From Prevotella sp. HUN102 (lineage in GTDB: Bacteria > Bacteroidota > Bacteroidia > Bacteroidales > Bacteroidaceae): 64,000 nucleotides of DNA. A program made the translations under genes and the position numbers. Shown here one piece after another: positions 52,428-61,537 of the stretch. The notes under the pieces are model-generated. The model was not told the origin of the DNA and did not search any database. It saw only the letters and a list, made by a program, of their open reading frames with translations. The stretch covers positions 2,108,001-2,172,000 of the forward strand of contig NZ_JIAF01000004.1 of assembly GCF_000688375.1 (NCBI RefSeq), in the 5' to 3' direction. Numbering within the stretch: position 1 is the first letter of the stretch; every line of letters starts with the position of its first letter.

Positions 52428-54014
52428 ATGATACGCGAATTTGATTTTCTTGTTATCGGAGCAGGCGTAGCCGGAATGAGCTACGCGCTGAACGTGGCGA
52501 ACAGCAACAAAGGAAAGGTGGCACTGATATGCAAAACCACGCTCGACGAAGCCAATACGGCAAAGGCGCAGGGCGGGATTGCTGCCGTTACAAACCTCAC
52601 GGTGGACAATTTCGACAAGCATATCGAGGACACCATCGTGGCAGGCGATTATATTTCCGACCGTGCCGCCGTGGAACACGTGGTAAGGAATGCTCCCGAT
52701 GCCATACGGTCGCTCGTGAAATGGGGTGTCAGTTTCGACAGGAAGGAGGATGGCAACTTCGACCTTCATCGTGAAGGAGGACACAGCGAGTTCCGTATTC
52801 TCCACCACGCAGACGATACGGGTTTTGAGATACAGCGGGGGCTGATGAAAGCCGTGCGGGAGAACGAGAACATTACCATCTTCGAGAACTACTACGCCGT
52901 GGAAATCATCACTCAACACCATTTGGGCGTGGAGGTAACGAGGCGCACGCCCGACATAGAATGCTACGGTGCGTATATCCTCAACCCGAACACACGGAAG
53001 ATTGACACGTTTCTCAGCCGTGTTACGCTGATGGCTACGGGAGGAACGGGCGCAGTTTATGCCACAACCTCCAATCCCGTGATCTCCACCGGCGACGGTA
53101 TCGCAATGGTCTACCGTGCCAAGGGAACGGTTCAGGATATGGAGTTCGTGCAGTTCCACCCCACTGTGCTTTTCAATCCCGCCGAAACGCATCCCTCCTT
53201 CCTCATTACCGAGGCGATGCGTGGCTACGGAGGCATTCTCCGACTGCCCAACGGCGAGGAGTTTATGCAGAAATACGACGACAGGCTTTCGCTTGCGCCC
53301 CGCGACATCGTGGCACGTGCCATCGACCGTGAAATGAAAATCTACGGACTCGACCACGTCTGTCTGGACGTTACGCACAAGAATCCCGAGGAAACGAAGA
53401 AGCATTTCCCGCATATCTACGAGAAATGCCTGAGCATCGGCATCGATATCACGAAGCAGTACATACCGGTTTGTCCGAGTGCGCACTATATGTGTGGCGG
53501 CATCAAGGTAAATCTGAACGGCGAAAGTTCCATCCACAGGCTCTATGCCGTAGGCGAATGTGCCTGCACGGGGCTGCACGGCGGCAATCGTCTGGCAAGC
53601 AACTCGCTCATCGAGGCCGTTGTGTATGCGAAATCGGCATCGGAACATTCCCTGAAGGTTCTCCACAATTACGAACTTAACAAGGAAATACCGGAATGGG
53701 ACGATGAGGGCACGATGACCAACGAAGAGCGTGTGCTCATCACGGAGAGCATCCGTGAGGTGGGTTCGATTATGAGCAACTACGTAGGCATCGTGCGCAG
53801 CGACTTGCGCCTGAAACGTGCGTGGAGCCGCCTCGACCTGCTGTACGAGGAAACGGAGAGTCTTTTCAAGCACGTGAAGGCTACAAAGGACATCTGCGAA
53901 CTTCGGAATATGATAAACGTGGGCTATCTCATCACCCGTCAGGCCATTGAACGGAAAGAGAGCCGCGGGTTGCACTACACGGTGGATTATCCCAAGCACG
54001 CATACGACAGATGA
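52428..54014 (+). CDS. nadB: L-aspartate oxidase
   Basis: 528 residues from ATG 52428 (MIREFDFLVIGAGVAGMSYA). FAD-binding GAGVAG motif at residues 11-16, then LDEANTAKAQGGIAAV, REGGHSEFRILHHAD, MATGGTGAVYATTSNP, MEFVQFHPTVLF and YMCGGIKVNLNGESSI, and GLHGGNRLASNSLIEAVV near the end of the flavoprotein domain. A C-terminal helical domain follows. It oxidises aspartate to iminoaspartate using fumarate or oxygen, the first step of NAD synthesis. nadA and nadC follow on the same strand. Confidence 0.96.
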   Translation: MIREFDFLVIGAGVAGMSYALNVANSNKGKVALICKTTLDEANTAKAQGGIAAVTNLTVDNFDKHIEDTIVAGDYISDRAAVEHVVRNAPDAIRSLVKWGVSFDRKEDGNFDLHREGGHSEFRILHHADDTGFEIQRGLMKAVRENENITIFENYYAVEIITQHHLGVEVTRRTPDIECYGAYILNPNTRKIDTFLSRVTLMATGGTGAVYATTSNPVISTGDGIAMVYRAKGTVQDMEFVQFHPTVLFNPAETHPSFLITEAMRGYGGILRLPNGEEFMQKYDDRLSLAPRDIVARAIDREMKIYGLDHVCLDVTHKNPEETKKHFPHIYEKCLSIGIDITKQYIPVCPSAHYMCGGIKVNLNGESSIHRLYAVGECACTGLHGGNRLASNSLIEAVVYAKSASEHSLKVLHNYELNKEIPEWDDEGTMTNEERVLITESIREVGSIMSNYVGIVRSDLRLKRAWSRLDLLYEETESLFKHVKATKDICELRNMINVGYLITRQAIERKESRGLHYTVDYPKHAYDR

Positions 54015-54250
54015 ATGGGGAATATTAAATGGGAAATGGAAGATGGGAAATGGGAAATGTGAGATGGGAAATGGAAGACGGAAAAAGGGAAATAGAAAGA
54101 ACCTTGCAACGCTATCTGCTGTCTTAACTCCCTTTAACTCCTCTAACTTCTTTAACTCCTCTAACTTCTTTAACTCCCCTTCTCCAACTCTATCCGTTGT
54201 CTTAACTCCCTTTAACTCCTCCCCCCCCTTAAACTCCCAAACATATAACA
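54015..54250. repeat. Purine-rich then pyrimidine-rich minisatellite between nadB and nadA
   Basis: 54013-54105 consists of GGGAAATGGAAGATGGGAAAT-type words; a short centre near 54105-54122 contains CTTGCAACGCTATCTGCTGTC; 54123-54235 is CTTTAACTCCTCTAACTTC-type. This is the same purine-arm/centre/pyrimidine-arm plan as at 25.7 and 26.5 kb but with different words. The complement of the pyrimidine words occurs at 63874-64000. Confidence 0.75.
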
Positions 54251-54271
54251 ATATCCTAAAAACATTATAAA

Positions 54272-55264
54272 ATGATTGACAAGAAATGGTTGGAACTCGG
54301 CTTTATCGACGAGCCTGTTCCCGAAAACACCGACATCAAAGCCGAAATCCGACGAATGTGCAAGGAGAAGAATGCCGTGATTATGGCACATTACTACACC
54401 GAAGGCGAAGTACAGGACTTGGCAGACTTCGTAGGCGACAGTCTGGCTCTGGCGCAAAAGGCTGCTGCTACCGATGCAGACATCATCGTAATGTGCGGCG
54501 TTCACTTTATGGGCGAAACCAATAAGATACTCTGTCCGGAGAAAACGGTGCTCGTTCCTGACCTGAACGCATCCTGTTCGTTGGCAGAAAGCTGCCCTGC
54601 TGATGAATTTGAACAGTTCGTAAAGGCGCATCCCGACCATACCGTCATCAGCTACGTAAACACTACGGCTGCCACAAAGGCCGTTACCGACGTGGTGGTA
54701 ACGAGCAGCAATGCGAAGCAGATAGTGGATTCGTTTCCCAAGGACACACCGATGATCTTCGGTCCCGACCAGAATCTCGGTGGATATATCAACAGTCTGA
54801 CCGACAGAAATATGCTCTTATGGAACGGTGCGTGCCACGTTCACGAGAAATTCTCAATCGAACGCATTATGCAGCTCAAGAAAGAACATCCTAACGCAAA
54901 GATTCTCGCCCATCCGGAATGCAAAGCTCCCGTGGCAAGGATTGCCGATAAGGTGGGAAGCACGGCAGCATTACTGAAGTTCAGCATCGCAGATGAGGCG
55001 CAGGAATTTATCGTTGCTACGGAAAGCGGCATTCTTCACGAAATGCAGAAAGGTGCGCCGCACAAGACTTTCATTCCCGCACCACCCGATGACAGCACCT
55101 GTGCCTGCAATGAGTGCAACTTTATGAAGCTCATCAACCTCCGTAAACTCTACAACTGCCTGAAATACGAATGGCCAACGGTGGAGGTAGACCTGGAAGT
55201 GGCGAAGAAAGCCATTCGCCCAATCAATAAAATGCTCGAAATTTCTAAACAACTTGGATTGTAA
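54272..55264 (+). CDS. nadA: Quinolinate synthase
   Basis: 330 residues. It condenses iminoaspartate with dihydroxyacetone phosphate to quinolinate. Three homologous folds carry the [4Fe-4S] ligands: C75 in IIVMCGVHFMGETNK, the cysteine in NGACHVHEKFS, and those in DDSTCACNECNFMKLINL. Other family motifs: AHYYTEGEVQDLADFVGDSL and FGPDQNLGGYI. The 257-bp repeat tract separates it from nadB; nadC follows after 86 bp. Confidence 0.96.
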   Translation: MIDKKWLELGFIDEPVPENTDIKAEIRRMCKEKNAVIMAHYYTEGEVQDLADFVGDSLALAQKAAATDADIIVMCGVHFMGETNKILCPEKTVLVPDLNASCSLAESCPADEFEQFVKAHPDHTVISYVNTTAATKAVTDVVVTSSNAKQIVDSFPKDTPMIFGPDQNLGGYINSLTDRNMLLWNGACHVHEKFSIERIMQLKKEHPNAKILAHPECKAPVARIADKVGSTAALLKFSIADEAQEFIVATESGILHEMQKGAPHKTFIPAPPDDSTCACNECNFMKLINLRKLYNCLKYEWPTVEVDLEVAKKAIRPINKMLEISKQLGL

Positions 55265-55350
55265 CCGAATGTCGGACGCTTCACAATCAGGTTTCAGACT
55301 GATTGGCTGCCCGCAACTTTTCTCTTCAATCCTCTCAAAACAATAACACT

Positions 55351-56226
55351 ATGCTCACAGTAGAAGAACTCAACGATAAGCTCATCGACCTCGCATTCAG
55401 CGAAGACATTGGCGACGGCGACCATACAACACTCTGCTGCATCCCTCCCGATGCGATGGGAGAAAGCAAACTCCTCATCAAACAGGAAGGTATTTTCGCA
55501 GGTGTGGAAATAGCAAAGAAGGTGTTCCATCGCTTCGATCCCGAACTCGAAGTGGAGGTTTACATTGAAGATGGTGCACACGTAAAACCCGGCGACATCG
55601 TAATGAGCGTGAAAGGTCGCGAACAAAGCCTGTTGCAGACCGAACGCCTTATGCTCAACATCTTACAGCGAATGAGCGGCATCGCAACAATGACGCACAA
55701 ATATCAGCAGGCACTCATCGACGCAGGCACGAAAACACGTGTTTTGGACACAAGAAAGACTACGCCGGGAATGCGAATGCTCGAAAAAGAAGCCGTGAAA
55801 ATAGGTGGAGGAATGAACCATCGCATCGGATTGTTCGATATGATTCTGCTGAAAGACAATCACATAGACTTCTGTGGTGGCATACACAACGCCATTTCGC
55901 GTGCAAAACAATACTGCAAGGACAACGGAAAGGACATAAAAATAGAATGCGAGGTGCGCAATTTCAAGGAACTGGACGAGGCTCTCGCCGAAGGCTGCGA
56001 CCGAATAATGTTCGATAACTTCACGCCTGAAGATACACGGAAAGCCATTCAGCTTGTTGCCGGACGCTGTGAGACTGAATCCAGTGGTGGAATTACTTTT
56101 GAAACGATGATTCCCTACGCACAAGCTGGAGTTGATTTCATTTCCTTTGGGGCACTGACACACAGCGTCAAGGGACTCGATATGAGCTTCAAGGCGGCCG
56201 GAAGCGATAAACTGCTGATTAAGTAA
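55351..56226 (+). CDS. nadC: Nicotinate-nucleotide pyrophosphorylase (carboxylating)
   Basis: 291 residues from ATG 55351 (MLTVEELNDKLIDLAFSED). An ATG-like start at 55303 would add 16 residues of intergenic sequence. Seen: SEDIGDGDHTTLCC, ERLMLNILQRMSGIAT, LDTRKTTPGMRMLEK (PRPP and quinolinate binding), GLFDMILLKDNHI and the C-terminal SSGGITFETMIPYAQAGVDFISFGALTHS. It converts quinolinate and PRPP to nicotinate mononucleotide, completing the de novo NAD set. Confidence 0.95.
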   Translation: MLTVEELNDKLIDLAFSEDIGDGDHTTLCCIPPDAMGESKLLIKQEGIFAGVEIAKKVFHRFDPELEVEVYIEDGAHVKPGDIVMSVKGREQSLLQTERLMLNILQRMSGIATMTHKYQQALIDAGTKTRVLDTRKTTPGMRMLEKEAVKIGGGMNHRIGLFDMILLKDNHIDFCGGIHNAISRAKQYCKDNGKDIKIECEVRNFKELDEALAEGCDRIMFDNFTPEDTRKAIQLVAGRCETESSGGITFETMIPYAQAGVDFISFGALTHSVKGLDMSFKAAGSDKLLIK

Positions 56227-56414
56227 AGAGCCTTCAAGGGTAAAGACGTAGAAGAAATGGAAGCAACGGCTTTACCGATAAAAAGCAAATTTGGTCAGAA
56301 TTGCCTGCACTCCTCACGCATTTGCAAGCAATTTTGACCAAAATCATATTCTACTGTTTTATCTTTTCCTTATATATAGCCGTCTTTTGAATTTTCAGTC
56401 AGCAACAAACTGCA

Positions 56415-57332
56415 TCATACAAGCAGTTGCTTCTTGAACCAGTTCACTATCAATTCAATAACAGGTTGCTGAAACCAAGGATCATCGCCGTGAGAAGCAC
56501 CTTCAAGCTGAATGTATTCCACAGGCACATTAAGAGCTTTCAGTCCTTCATACAGATGTTCGCTCTGCCAAATCGAGACCATATTGTCTTTCGTTCCGTG
56601 CAGAATCAGGAAGGGAGGGAGGTCTGCTTTCAGATAACCCATGGGACTGGCCCACGTCGCCCGTTCCATATCATCGTGGATATCATAGGCTTGATTCCGT
56701 CCATAGGTAACTCCATTGAGGAGCAAGGCCTCCGTAGCACTGGGCGATTTATGGTATTCGTGCGCTTCTTCGGGGAATCCCTCGTCCATCGAAGCAAGGT
56801 GGGTCGGACCGAAGATGTCGCAACAAGCCTGTGTGGCTGACGAATATTCAAGGAAATCTCCCACGTTAAATTCGTCCACATCTGACGTCATTGTAACCAA
56901 ATTCGCCAAATATCCACCTGCTGAATTGCCCATTACGCCGATACGGTTCACATCAATACCGAACTGGTCTGCGTGGGCACGGAGGTAACGGATGGCTGTT
57001 TTGCCGTCGATGAGGATAGATGGAAACGGATCGGGAATGGCACGGTATTCCACGGCTGCGACCACGAAGCCCTGAAGTGCGAGTGCCATACGCAGACGAC
57101 TCCATTTTCCGTAGTCGGACGTGGTAAATCCACCACCGGGAAAATAGACAACGCAGGGCTTGGGCTCGTCGGTATTGGGCACGAAAAGCGTCATGTGCAA
57201 CGAGCGCGTGCCATTCTTAAAGTATTGGGCATACACCACTTCATTTACAACGTCGATGCGGGGCTGCGTAACTTCCACGCGCATCAAACTTTTAGAGTAG
57301 CAACCGTCCTTCTTCTCTATTTCCTTCATCAT
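56415..57332 (-). CDS. Alpha/beta hydrolase (esterase-type)
   Basis: 305 residues, no signal peptide. Alpha/beta hydrolase core with the oxyanion sequence VVYFPGGGF (HGGG-like, near residue 64), the nucleophile elbow GVMGNSAGGYLA (Ser near 133), Asp in LILHGTKDNMVS and His in GASHGDDPW. This resembles the BD-FAE/carboxylesterase clan of acetyl esterases acting on acylated sugars. It is 9 bp downstream of the UDP-sugar dehydrogenase gene on the same strand and may be co-transcribed. Confidence 0.85.
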   Translation of the reverse strand: MMKEIEKKDGCYSKSLMRVEVTQPRIDVVNEVVYAQYFKNGTRSLHMTLFVPNTDEPKPCVVYFPGGGFTTSDYGKWSRLRMALALQGFVVAAVEYRAIPDPFPSILIDGKTAIRYLRAHADQFGIDVNRIGVMGNSAGGYLANLVTMTSDVDEFNVGDFLEYSSATQACCDIFGPTHLASMDEGFPEEAHEYHKSPSATEALLLNGVTYGRNQAYDIHDDMERATWASPMGYLKADLPPFLILHGTKDNMVSIWQSEHLYEGLKALNVPVEYIQLEGASHGDDPWFQQPVIELIVNWFKKQLLV

Positions 57333-57341
57333 TCAATAACA

Positions 57342-58592
57342 TTAATCCCGTTGGAATATATCGCGTGTATATACTTTTTCCCTCACATCATCGAGCACCG
57401 TGTCGTATCGGTTTGCAATGATAGCGTCGCACCGTTGCTTGAAAGTTTCAAGGTCATTTACCACCAGACTTCCGAAGAATGTAGTGCCGTCTTCGAGTGT
57501 CGGCTCGTAGATAATAACGGTTGCGCCCTTCGCCTTGATGCGTTTCATCACGCCCTGAATGGAACTTTGGCGGAAATTATCGCTGTTGAACTTCATCGTC
57601 AATCGGTAAACGCCAATCACACATTCCTTTTCGGTTTTGGGATTATAGCTTCCCTGCTCGTAATAATCGTAATATCCCGCCTTGTTGAGCACCTGATCGG
57701 CAATGAAATCCTTACGTGTGCGATTGCTTTCCACGATGGCCTGAATCAGATTCTCGGGCACATCCGAATAGTTTGCCAGCAGTTGTTTCGTGTCTTTCGG
57801 CAGACAATATCCTCCGTAACCGAACGAAGGATTGTTGTAGAACGAGCCTATTCGGGGATCGAGGCAAACTCCCTGAATGATGTCCGACGTGGCGAGTCCC
57901 TTTACCTCGGCATAGGTATCCAGTTCATTGAAATAACTAACCCGAAGTGCGAGGTATGTATTGGCAAAGAGCTTCACGGCTTCTGCCTCCGTCAGTCCCA
58001 TAAACAACGTGGACACGTTTTCTGCCAATGCGCCTTCCTGAAGCAATTCGGCAAAGAGACGGGCAGCCCTGTCCAGCCGTTCGTCGTTGTCAGGTCTGCC
58101 TACTATGATTCGGCTGGGATAAAGGTTGTCATAGAGTGCCTTGCTCTCACGGAGAAATTCCGGTGCAAAGATGATATTATCGCAACGGAATTTCTTTCGG
58201 ACATTCTCCGTGTATCCCACGGGAATCGTAGACTTGATAACCATAATCGCATCAGGGTTTACCTTCATCACCATCTCTATCACTTCCTCCACGTGTGTCG
58301 TGTCGAAGTAATTCTTTACGGGGTCGTAATTCGTCGGTGTAGCAATTACCACGAAGTCGGCATCCCTGTAAGCTTCTTCTCCATTGGTGGTAGCAACAAG
58401 CATCAGTTCCTTTTCAGCCAGATACTTTTCGATGTAATCGTCCTGAATGGGAGATTTTCTGCTGTTGATAAGGTCTACCTTGTCTTGTATTACATCAACA
58501 GCCACTACTTCGTGGTGCTGACTCAGCAATGTTGCAATGCTCAATCCCACATAACCGGTACCGGCAACGGCTATCTTTATATCGTTTTTCAT
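57342..58592 (-). CDS. Nucleotide-sugar dehydrogenase (UDP-glucose 6-dehydrogenase type)
   Basis: 416 residues from ATG 58592 ([20 protein letters not shown]). NAD-binding GTGYVGLS near residue 11, [27 protein letters not shown], the catalytic cysteine in [16 protein letters not shown] (near 257) and C-terminal UDP-binding [15 protein letters not shown]. It oxidises a UDP-hexose to its uronic acid for capsule or glycan synthesis; UDP-glucose is the likely substrate but UDP-N-acetylhexosamines are possible. Confidence 0.9.
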   Translation of the reverse strand: MKNDIKIAVAGTGYVGLSIATLLSQHHEVVAVDVIQDKVDLINSRKSPIQDDYIEKYLAEKELMLVATTNGEEAYRDADFVVIATPTNYDPVKNYFDTTHVEEVIEMVMKVNPDAIMVIKSTIPVGYTENVRKKFRCDNIIFAPEFLRESKALYDNLYPSRIIVGRPDNDERLDRAARLFAELLQEGALAENVSTLFMGLTEAEAVKLFANTYLALRVSYFNELDTYAEVKGLATSDIIQGVCLDPRIGSFYNNPSFGYGGYCLPKDTKQLLANYSDVPENLIQAIVESNRTRKDFIADQVLNKAGYYDYYEQGSYNPKTEKECVIGVYRLTMKFNSDNFRQSSIQGVMKRIKAKGATVIIYEPTLEDGTTFFGSLVVNDLETFKQRCDAIIANRYDTVLDDVREKVYTRDIFQRD

Positions 58593-58812
58593 ATTTCCCG
58601 ATTGCAGTTTAAAACTTTCTTGCAAAGTTAAGCATTTTCTTTCAAACACCTACCCGACTATAAAATAAAATACACCTGCATAATATTTCAACTATACAGG
58701 CGCATTCCGTCGGCTGTGAATCCTGTTCCCTCAACAATATTCAGACAGCCAACCCCCCATACCCGGAATGAAGAACCACGACGGGCAAGGTTCACTTCTT
58801 GCGATAATACGC

Positions 58813-58968
58813 TATAAAGTGCCCGAATAGATAGAAAAAGGCGCAGTAAAGAAACTCCTTTATCAATGAACCTATCGTGAAATCATAGTCCAAGAGGTAA
58901 TGGTTGATAAACATCAGGATGACAAACACCATCAAAAATACAACCGCTCTCATTATACAATGTTCCAT
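58813..58968 (-). CDS. Possible 51-residue membrane peptide
   Basis: ATG 58968 to TAG 58813. One hydrophobic helix near the start (AVVFLMVFVILMFINHYLL). The frame ends abruptly; the next frame at the TTGATAAGGAG site (58858 area) would give LIKEFL and a C-terminus ending YYRKK, which looks more protein-like and resembles the neighbouring gene's KLIRKK end. This suggests a one-base frameshift or coincidence. Two small membrane peptides in tandem are seen on this strand. Confidence 0.35.
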
Positions 58969-58989
58969 TTTTCTACTATTTTAGCAAAA

Positions 58990-59196
58990 TCACTTCTTCC
59001 TGATTAATTTATATCCTTCCCAAATGCCCCACATTACACCAAACACAATAGCCCCAAAATACCAATCCTCACTTGCATCGGATTCTGATCCGAAAAGCCA
59101 GTCCAACAAAAAATCCACTAAAAGAGAGATACAGACACAGGCTGCAAACGTTCCGATTACGGTTGCTACAATGTATAGAATACGTCTTGTGGTCAT
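58990..59196 (-). CDS. Small hypothetical membrane protein
   Basis: 68 residues: basic start (MTTRRILY), a long hydrophobic segment (IVATVIGTFAACVCISLLVD), an acidic loop (FGSESDASEDW) and a second hydrophobic segment (GAIVFGVMWGIWEGY) ending in KLIRKK. Two-helix hairpin topology is likely. Not recognised. It follows glnA on the same strand after a hairpin, and another small membrane frame follows it. Confidence 0.55.
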   Translation of the reverse strand: MTTRRILYIVATVIGTFAACVCISLLVDFLLDWLFGSESDASEDWYFGAIVFGVMWGIWEGYKLIRKK

Positions 59197-59252
59197 ATAG
59201 AAAATAGTATTTATAAAACGGTTTTACGATTTCTTTCAAGTTTTCATACAAT

Positions 59253-59289
59253 AACTGCACGAAACTACCTTCAGCAGCTTCGTGCAGTT
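59253..59289 (-). terminator. Terminator downstream of glnA
   Basis: Perfect 11-bp stem AACTGCACGAA (59253-59263) with TTCGTGCAGTT (59279-59289), 34 bp after the glutamine synthetase stop. The T-run is on the plus side (GATTTTATT), so its strength in the glnA direction is uncertain. Confidence 0.5.
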
Positions 59290-59322
59290 GATTTTATTAC
59301 GCTAAAAGGCAATGCCTCCTAA

Positions 59323-60828
59323 TTAACCACAGTGGTAGAACTTCTTAACGAGTTCGAACACACCCTTCTCATTGTCCTTGAGTTCAGCACGGAGATTTCC
59401 GTCGTTGAATGCGCGCAACTGAGCGATGATGCCATCGATCATAGCAGGAGAGAACACGTCGTACTGCTCGTAAACCTTGCGCTGCTTCTCCAAACGGTCG
59501 GCAGAAGCGCAGCAGCTGTCTGGCAACTGAGCCAGCTTAGCGTAACGTTCAGCATTCTTTGGATCGTGGATGTCGCCGTCAGCGAATGTTGCGTCAGCAA
59601 CTTCGAGTGCATTTTCCATCTCGAAACCGTGGCGGCAGGCAACACAAAGACCAGAGAGCAACTGGTAGATGTCGGCAGAACCGTCCGGAGAACGCATTTC
59701 CACAGTCTGCTTGCTGCTGTAATCGCGAGCTGTTTCAGGTTCGATTGGGTTAGCCTTGTGGCACATATCCTCGCCAGATGTCCAACCAAGAGGAACGCGA
59801 ACCAATACAGAACGGTTGCTCATACCCCAGCATACGTTTGTCGGAGCTTCCTGATGAGGAACGAGACGGAAGTAAGAAGTAGGATTCTTGTTGCCGAAAG
59901 CTGTGATACTTTCAGCCAAGTCCATCATACCTGCGATAGCCTTGCGTGCTTCTGTTGAAAGCTGGTTGCCGTCGAGCATTCTGTTCTTGCCGTCCTTCAT
60001 AATGCGCATGTGGATGTGCATACCAGAACCAGCCTTTCCTACTGTGATCTTCGGAGCGAACGTGATGTCGTAGCCTTCCTGATAGCCGAGATTGCGGATA
60101 ATCCACTTAGCCACCATAATCTGGTCAGCGCACTCGTTTGCAGGAACAGGGAGGAATTCGATTTCATTCTGTTCGTAGCACAAGTCCTCTTCGCTGAAGT
60201 TACCCACCTCAGAGTGACCGTACTTGATCTGACCGCCGCACTCAGCGATGAGCTTCATACAGCGTGTACGGAAGTCGTTTGCCTTAGCAAACGGAGTGCT
60301 CTCGTGATAACCCTTCTGGTCTACTGCCGGGAACACAGCCTCGTCCGGGCTGATAACGTAGTATTCCAACTCGCCCATAGCCTGAAATTCCAAACCTGTA
60401 ACATCGTTGAAAGCCTTCATAGCCTTTGTCAATGTGTATTCAGGAGAAGATTCCAATGGCTGACCGTCTCTGTTGAAGAATGAGCAGATCATACAGAGAG
60501 TTGGTATTTCTTCGAATGGATCGATAAACGCTGTTGAGAAACGAGGCATAACGTAGAGGTCGCTGCTGCCTGCCTGAATGAAGCTGAAGAGAGAAGAACC
60601 GTCTACACGCTCACCAGAAGTGAGGATAGTTTCGAGATACTCAACTGAATTGAGCATAAAGTTCAATGTCTTCAGTCTGCCGTCGCCAGCAGGATACATA
60701 AACTTGAGCATCTTGATGTCAAGATCCTCCACGAGCTTCATAATGTCAGCCTTTGTGAATGTCTTTGAAGGCTTCTTCAAATGAGCCTCCACCTTGTTTG
60801 CATAAATTGCAAAAGAGTGATTTTCCAT
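59323..60828 (-). CDS. glnA: Glutamine synthetase
   Basis: 501 residues, cytosolic. It makes glutamine from glutamate, ammonia and ATP. Seen: MPRFSTAFIDPF and the metal-binding GELEYYVIS (near residue 160), KYGHSEVGNFSEEDL, GKAGSGMHIHMRIMKDG (near 270; active-site His and substrate loop), NPTSYFRLVPHQEAP, NRSVLVRVPLGW and EMRSPDGSADIYQLLSG. The length and motif spacing fit the shorter-domain GSI-like group present in Bacteroidetes beside their GSIII enzymes. No adenylylation-type tail is obvious. A TATTTTTG box lies about 45 bp upstream (60873-60880). Confidence 0.93.
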   Translation of the reverse strand: MENHSFAIYANKVEAHLKKPSKTFTKADIMKLVEDLDIKMLKFMYPAGDGRLKTLNFMLNSVEYLETILTSGERVDGSSLFSFIQAGSSDLYVMPRFSTAFIDPFEEIPTLCMICSFFNRDGQPLESSPEYTLTKAMKAFNDVTGLEFQAMGELEYYVISPDEAVFPAVDQKGYHESTPFAKANDFRTRCMKLIAECGGQIKYGHSEVGNFSEEDLCYEQNEIEFLPVPANECADQIMVAKWIIRNLGYQEGYDITFAPKITVGKAGSGMHIHMRIMKDGKNRMLDGNQLSTEARKAIAGMMDLAESITAFGNKNPTSYFRLVPHQEAPTNVCWGMSNRSVLVRVPLGWTSGEDMCHKANPIEPETARDYSSKQTVEMRSPDGSADIYQLLSGLCVACRHGFEMENALEVADATFADGDIHDPKNAERYAKLAQLPDSCCASADRLEKQRKVYEQYDVFSPAMIDGIIAQLRAFNDGNLRAELKDNEKGVFELVKKFYHCG

Positions 60829-61537
60829 AATTGATTTATATCGCTTAAGAATTTAGTAATAACTTCTGCAAAAATAGACATTATATTCAGTATAACCTAA
60901 TTTTTATCGAAGAATTTTATCCCAATGCTGGTCTATTTACATAAAATTCATAACTGACATATTGAAAGGTAAAGAATACTTGAGCACTTTGCAATACCTG
61001 CATTGGCTTTACATAGTGAAATATTCAGCTTATATCCTCAAAGGATTTGCACCGTTTGCCCGAGGCAGATTACTCAAAACAGACGCTTCAGAACACTAAT
61101 TGTAACGGACGGATAAAAGCACGATTTCTAATCTTGCGAAGAATGGCGAACAATCTTCGCAAGATTGCATTGCATTTTTGCGAAGAATGGGCTGCATTCT
61201 TCGCAAGATTGGAAACTGAGTTTCTATCCTTTGATTTTCAACAACTTACAGAGTACATCTATTTTAAGAATCCACACAACGATGCAACTACAAGCTAATA
61301 AAGGAACAGACGCAACAGCACGTCGAGCCGTGAACAGGTTTACAGTCCCCAAAAGCATATCAGCGCATATTCGCCGTCGGCTTTAGAGAGAAAACAGGTT
61401 TTAATATTTGCCCGTCAATGATTTTATCCTTAATTTTGCTGCCACATTGAAAGGAACAAACCGTTATCCACATTGCCCCACTCCGCCGTTTGCGCTTACG
61501 CATACAGTGATGGGAGCACTGCCCAAAACACCATCTT
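60829..61537. other. Intergenic region with a REP-like repeat
   Basis: Divergent region between glnA and the acetyltransferase gene. Apart from the glnA promoter and the repeat copy at 61131-61213 it shows no gene. Reading frames here run through the repeat. Confidence 0.55.
61131..61213. repeat. REP-like dispersed repeat copy
   Basis: AATCTTGCGAAGAATGGCG, CAATCTTCGCAAGATTGC, TTTTTGCGAAGAATGGGC and ATTCTTCGCAAGATTGG, alternating in direction. The tail TGATTTTCAACAACTTAC (61231 area) matches the one after the copy at 52176. Confidence 0.75.

Noticed and set aside
52419..54251. 610-codon minus-strand frame opposite nadB
   Set aside because: It is the shadow of nadB; the plus strand carries all L-aspartate oxidase motifs.
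56973..58631. 552-codon plus-strand frame opposite the UDP-sugar dehydrogenase and esterase
   Set aside because: It spans two real minus-strand genes with clear catalytic motifs; the plus-strand protein has none.
61047..61386. Plus-strand frames of 73-83 codons upstream of the acetyltransferase gene
   Set aside because: They run through the dispersed repeat (61131-61213); similar frames arise at other copies of the same repeat.
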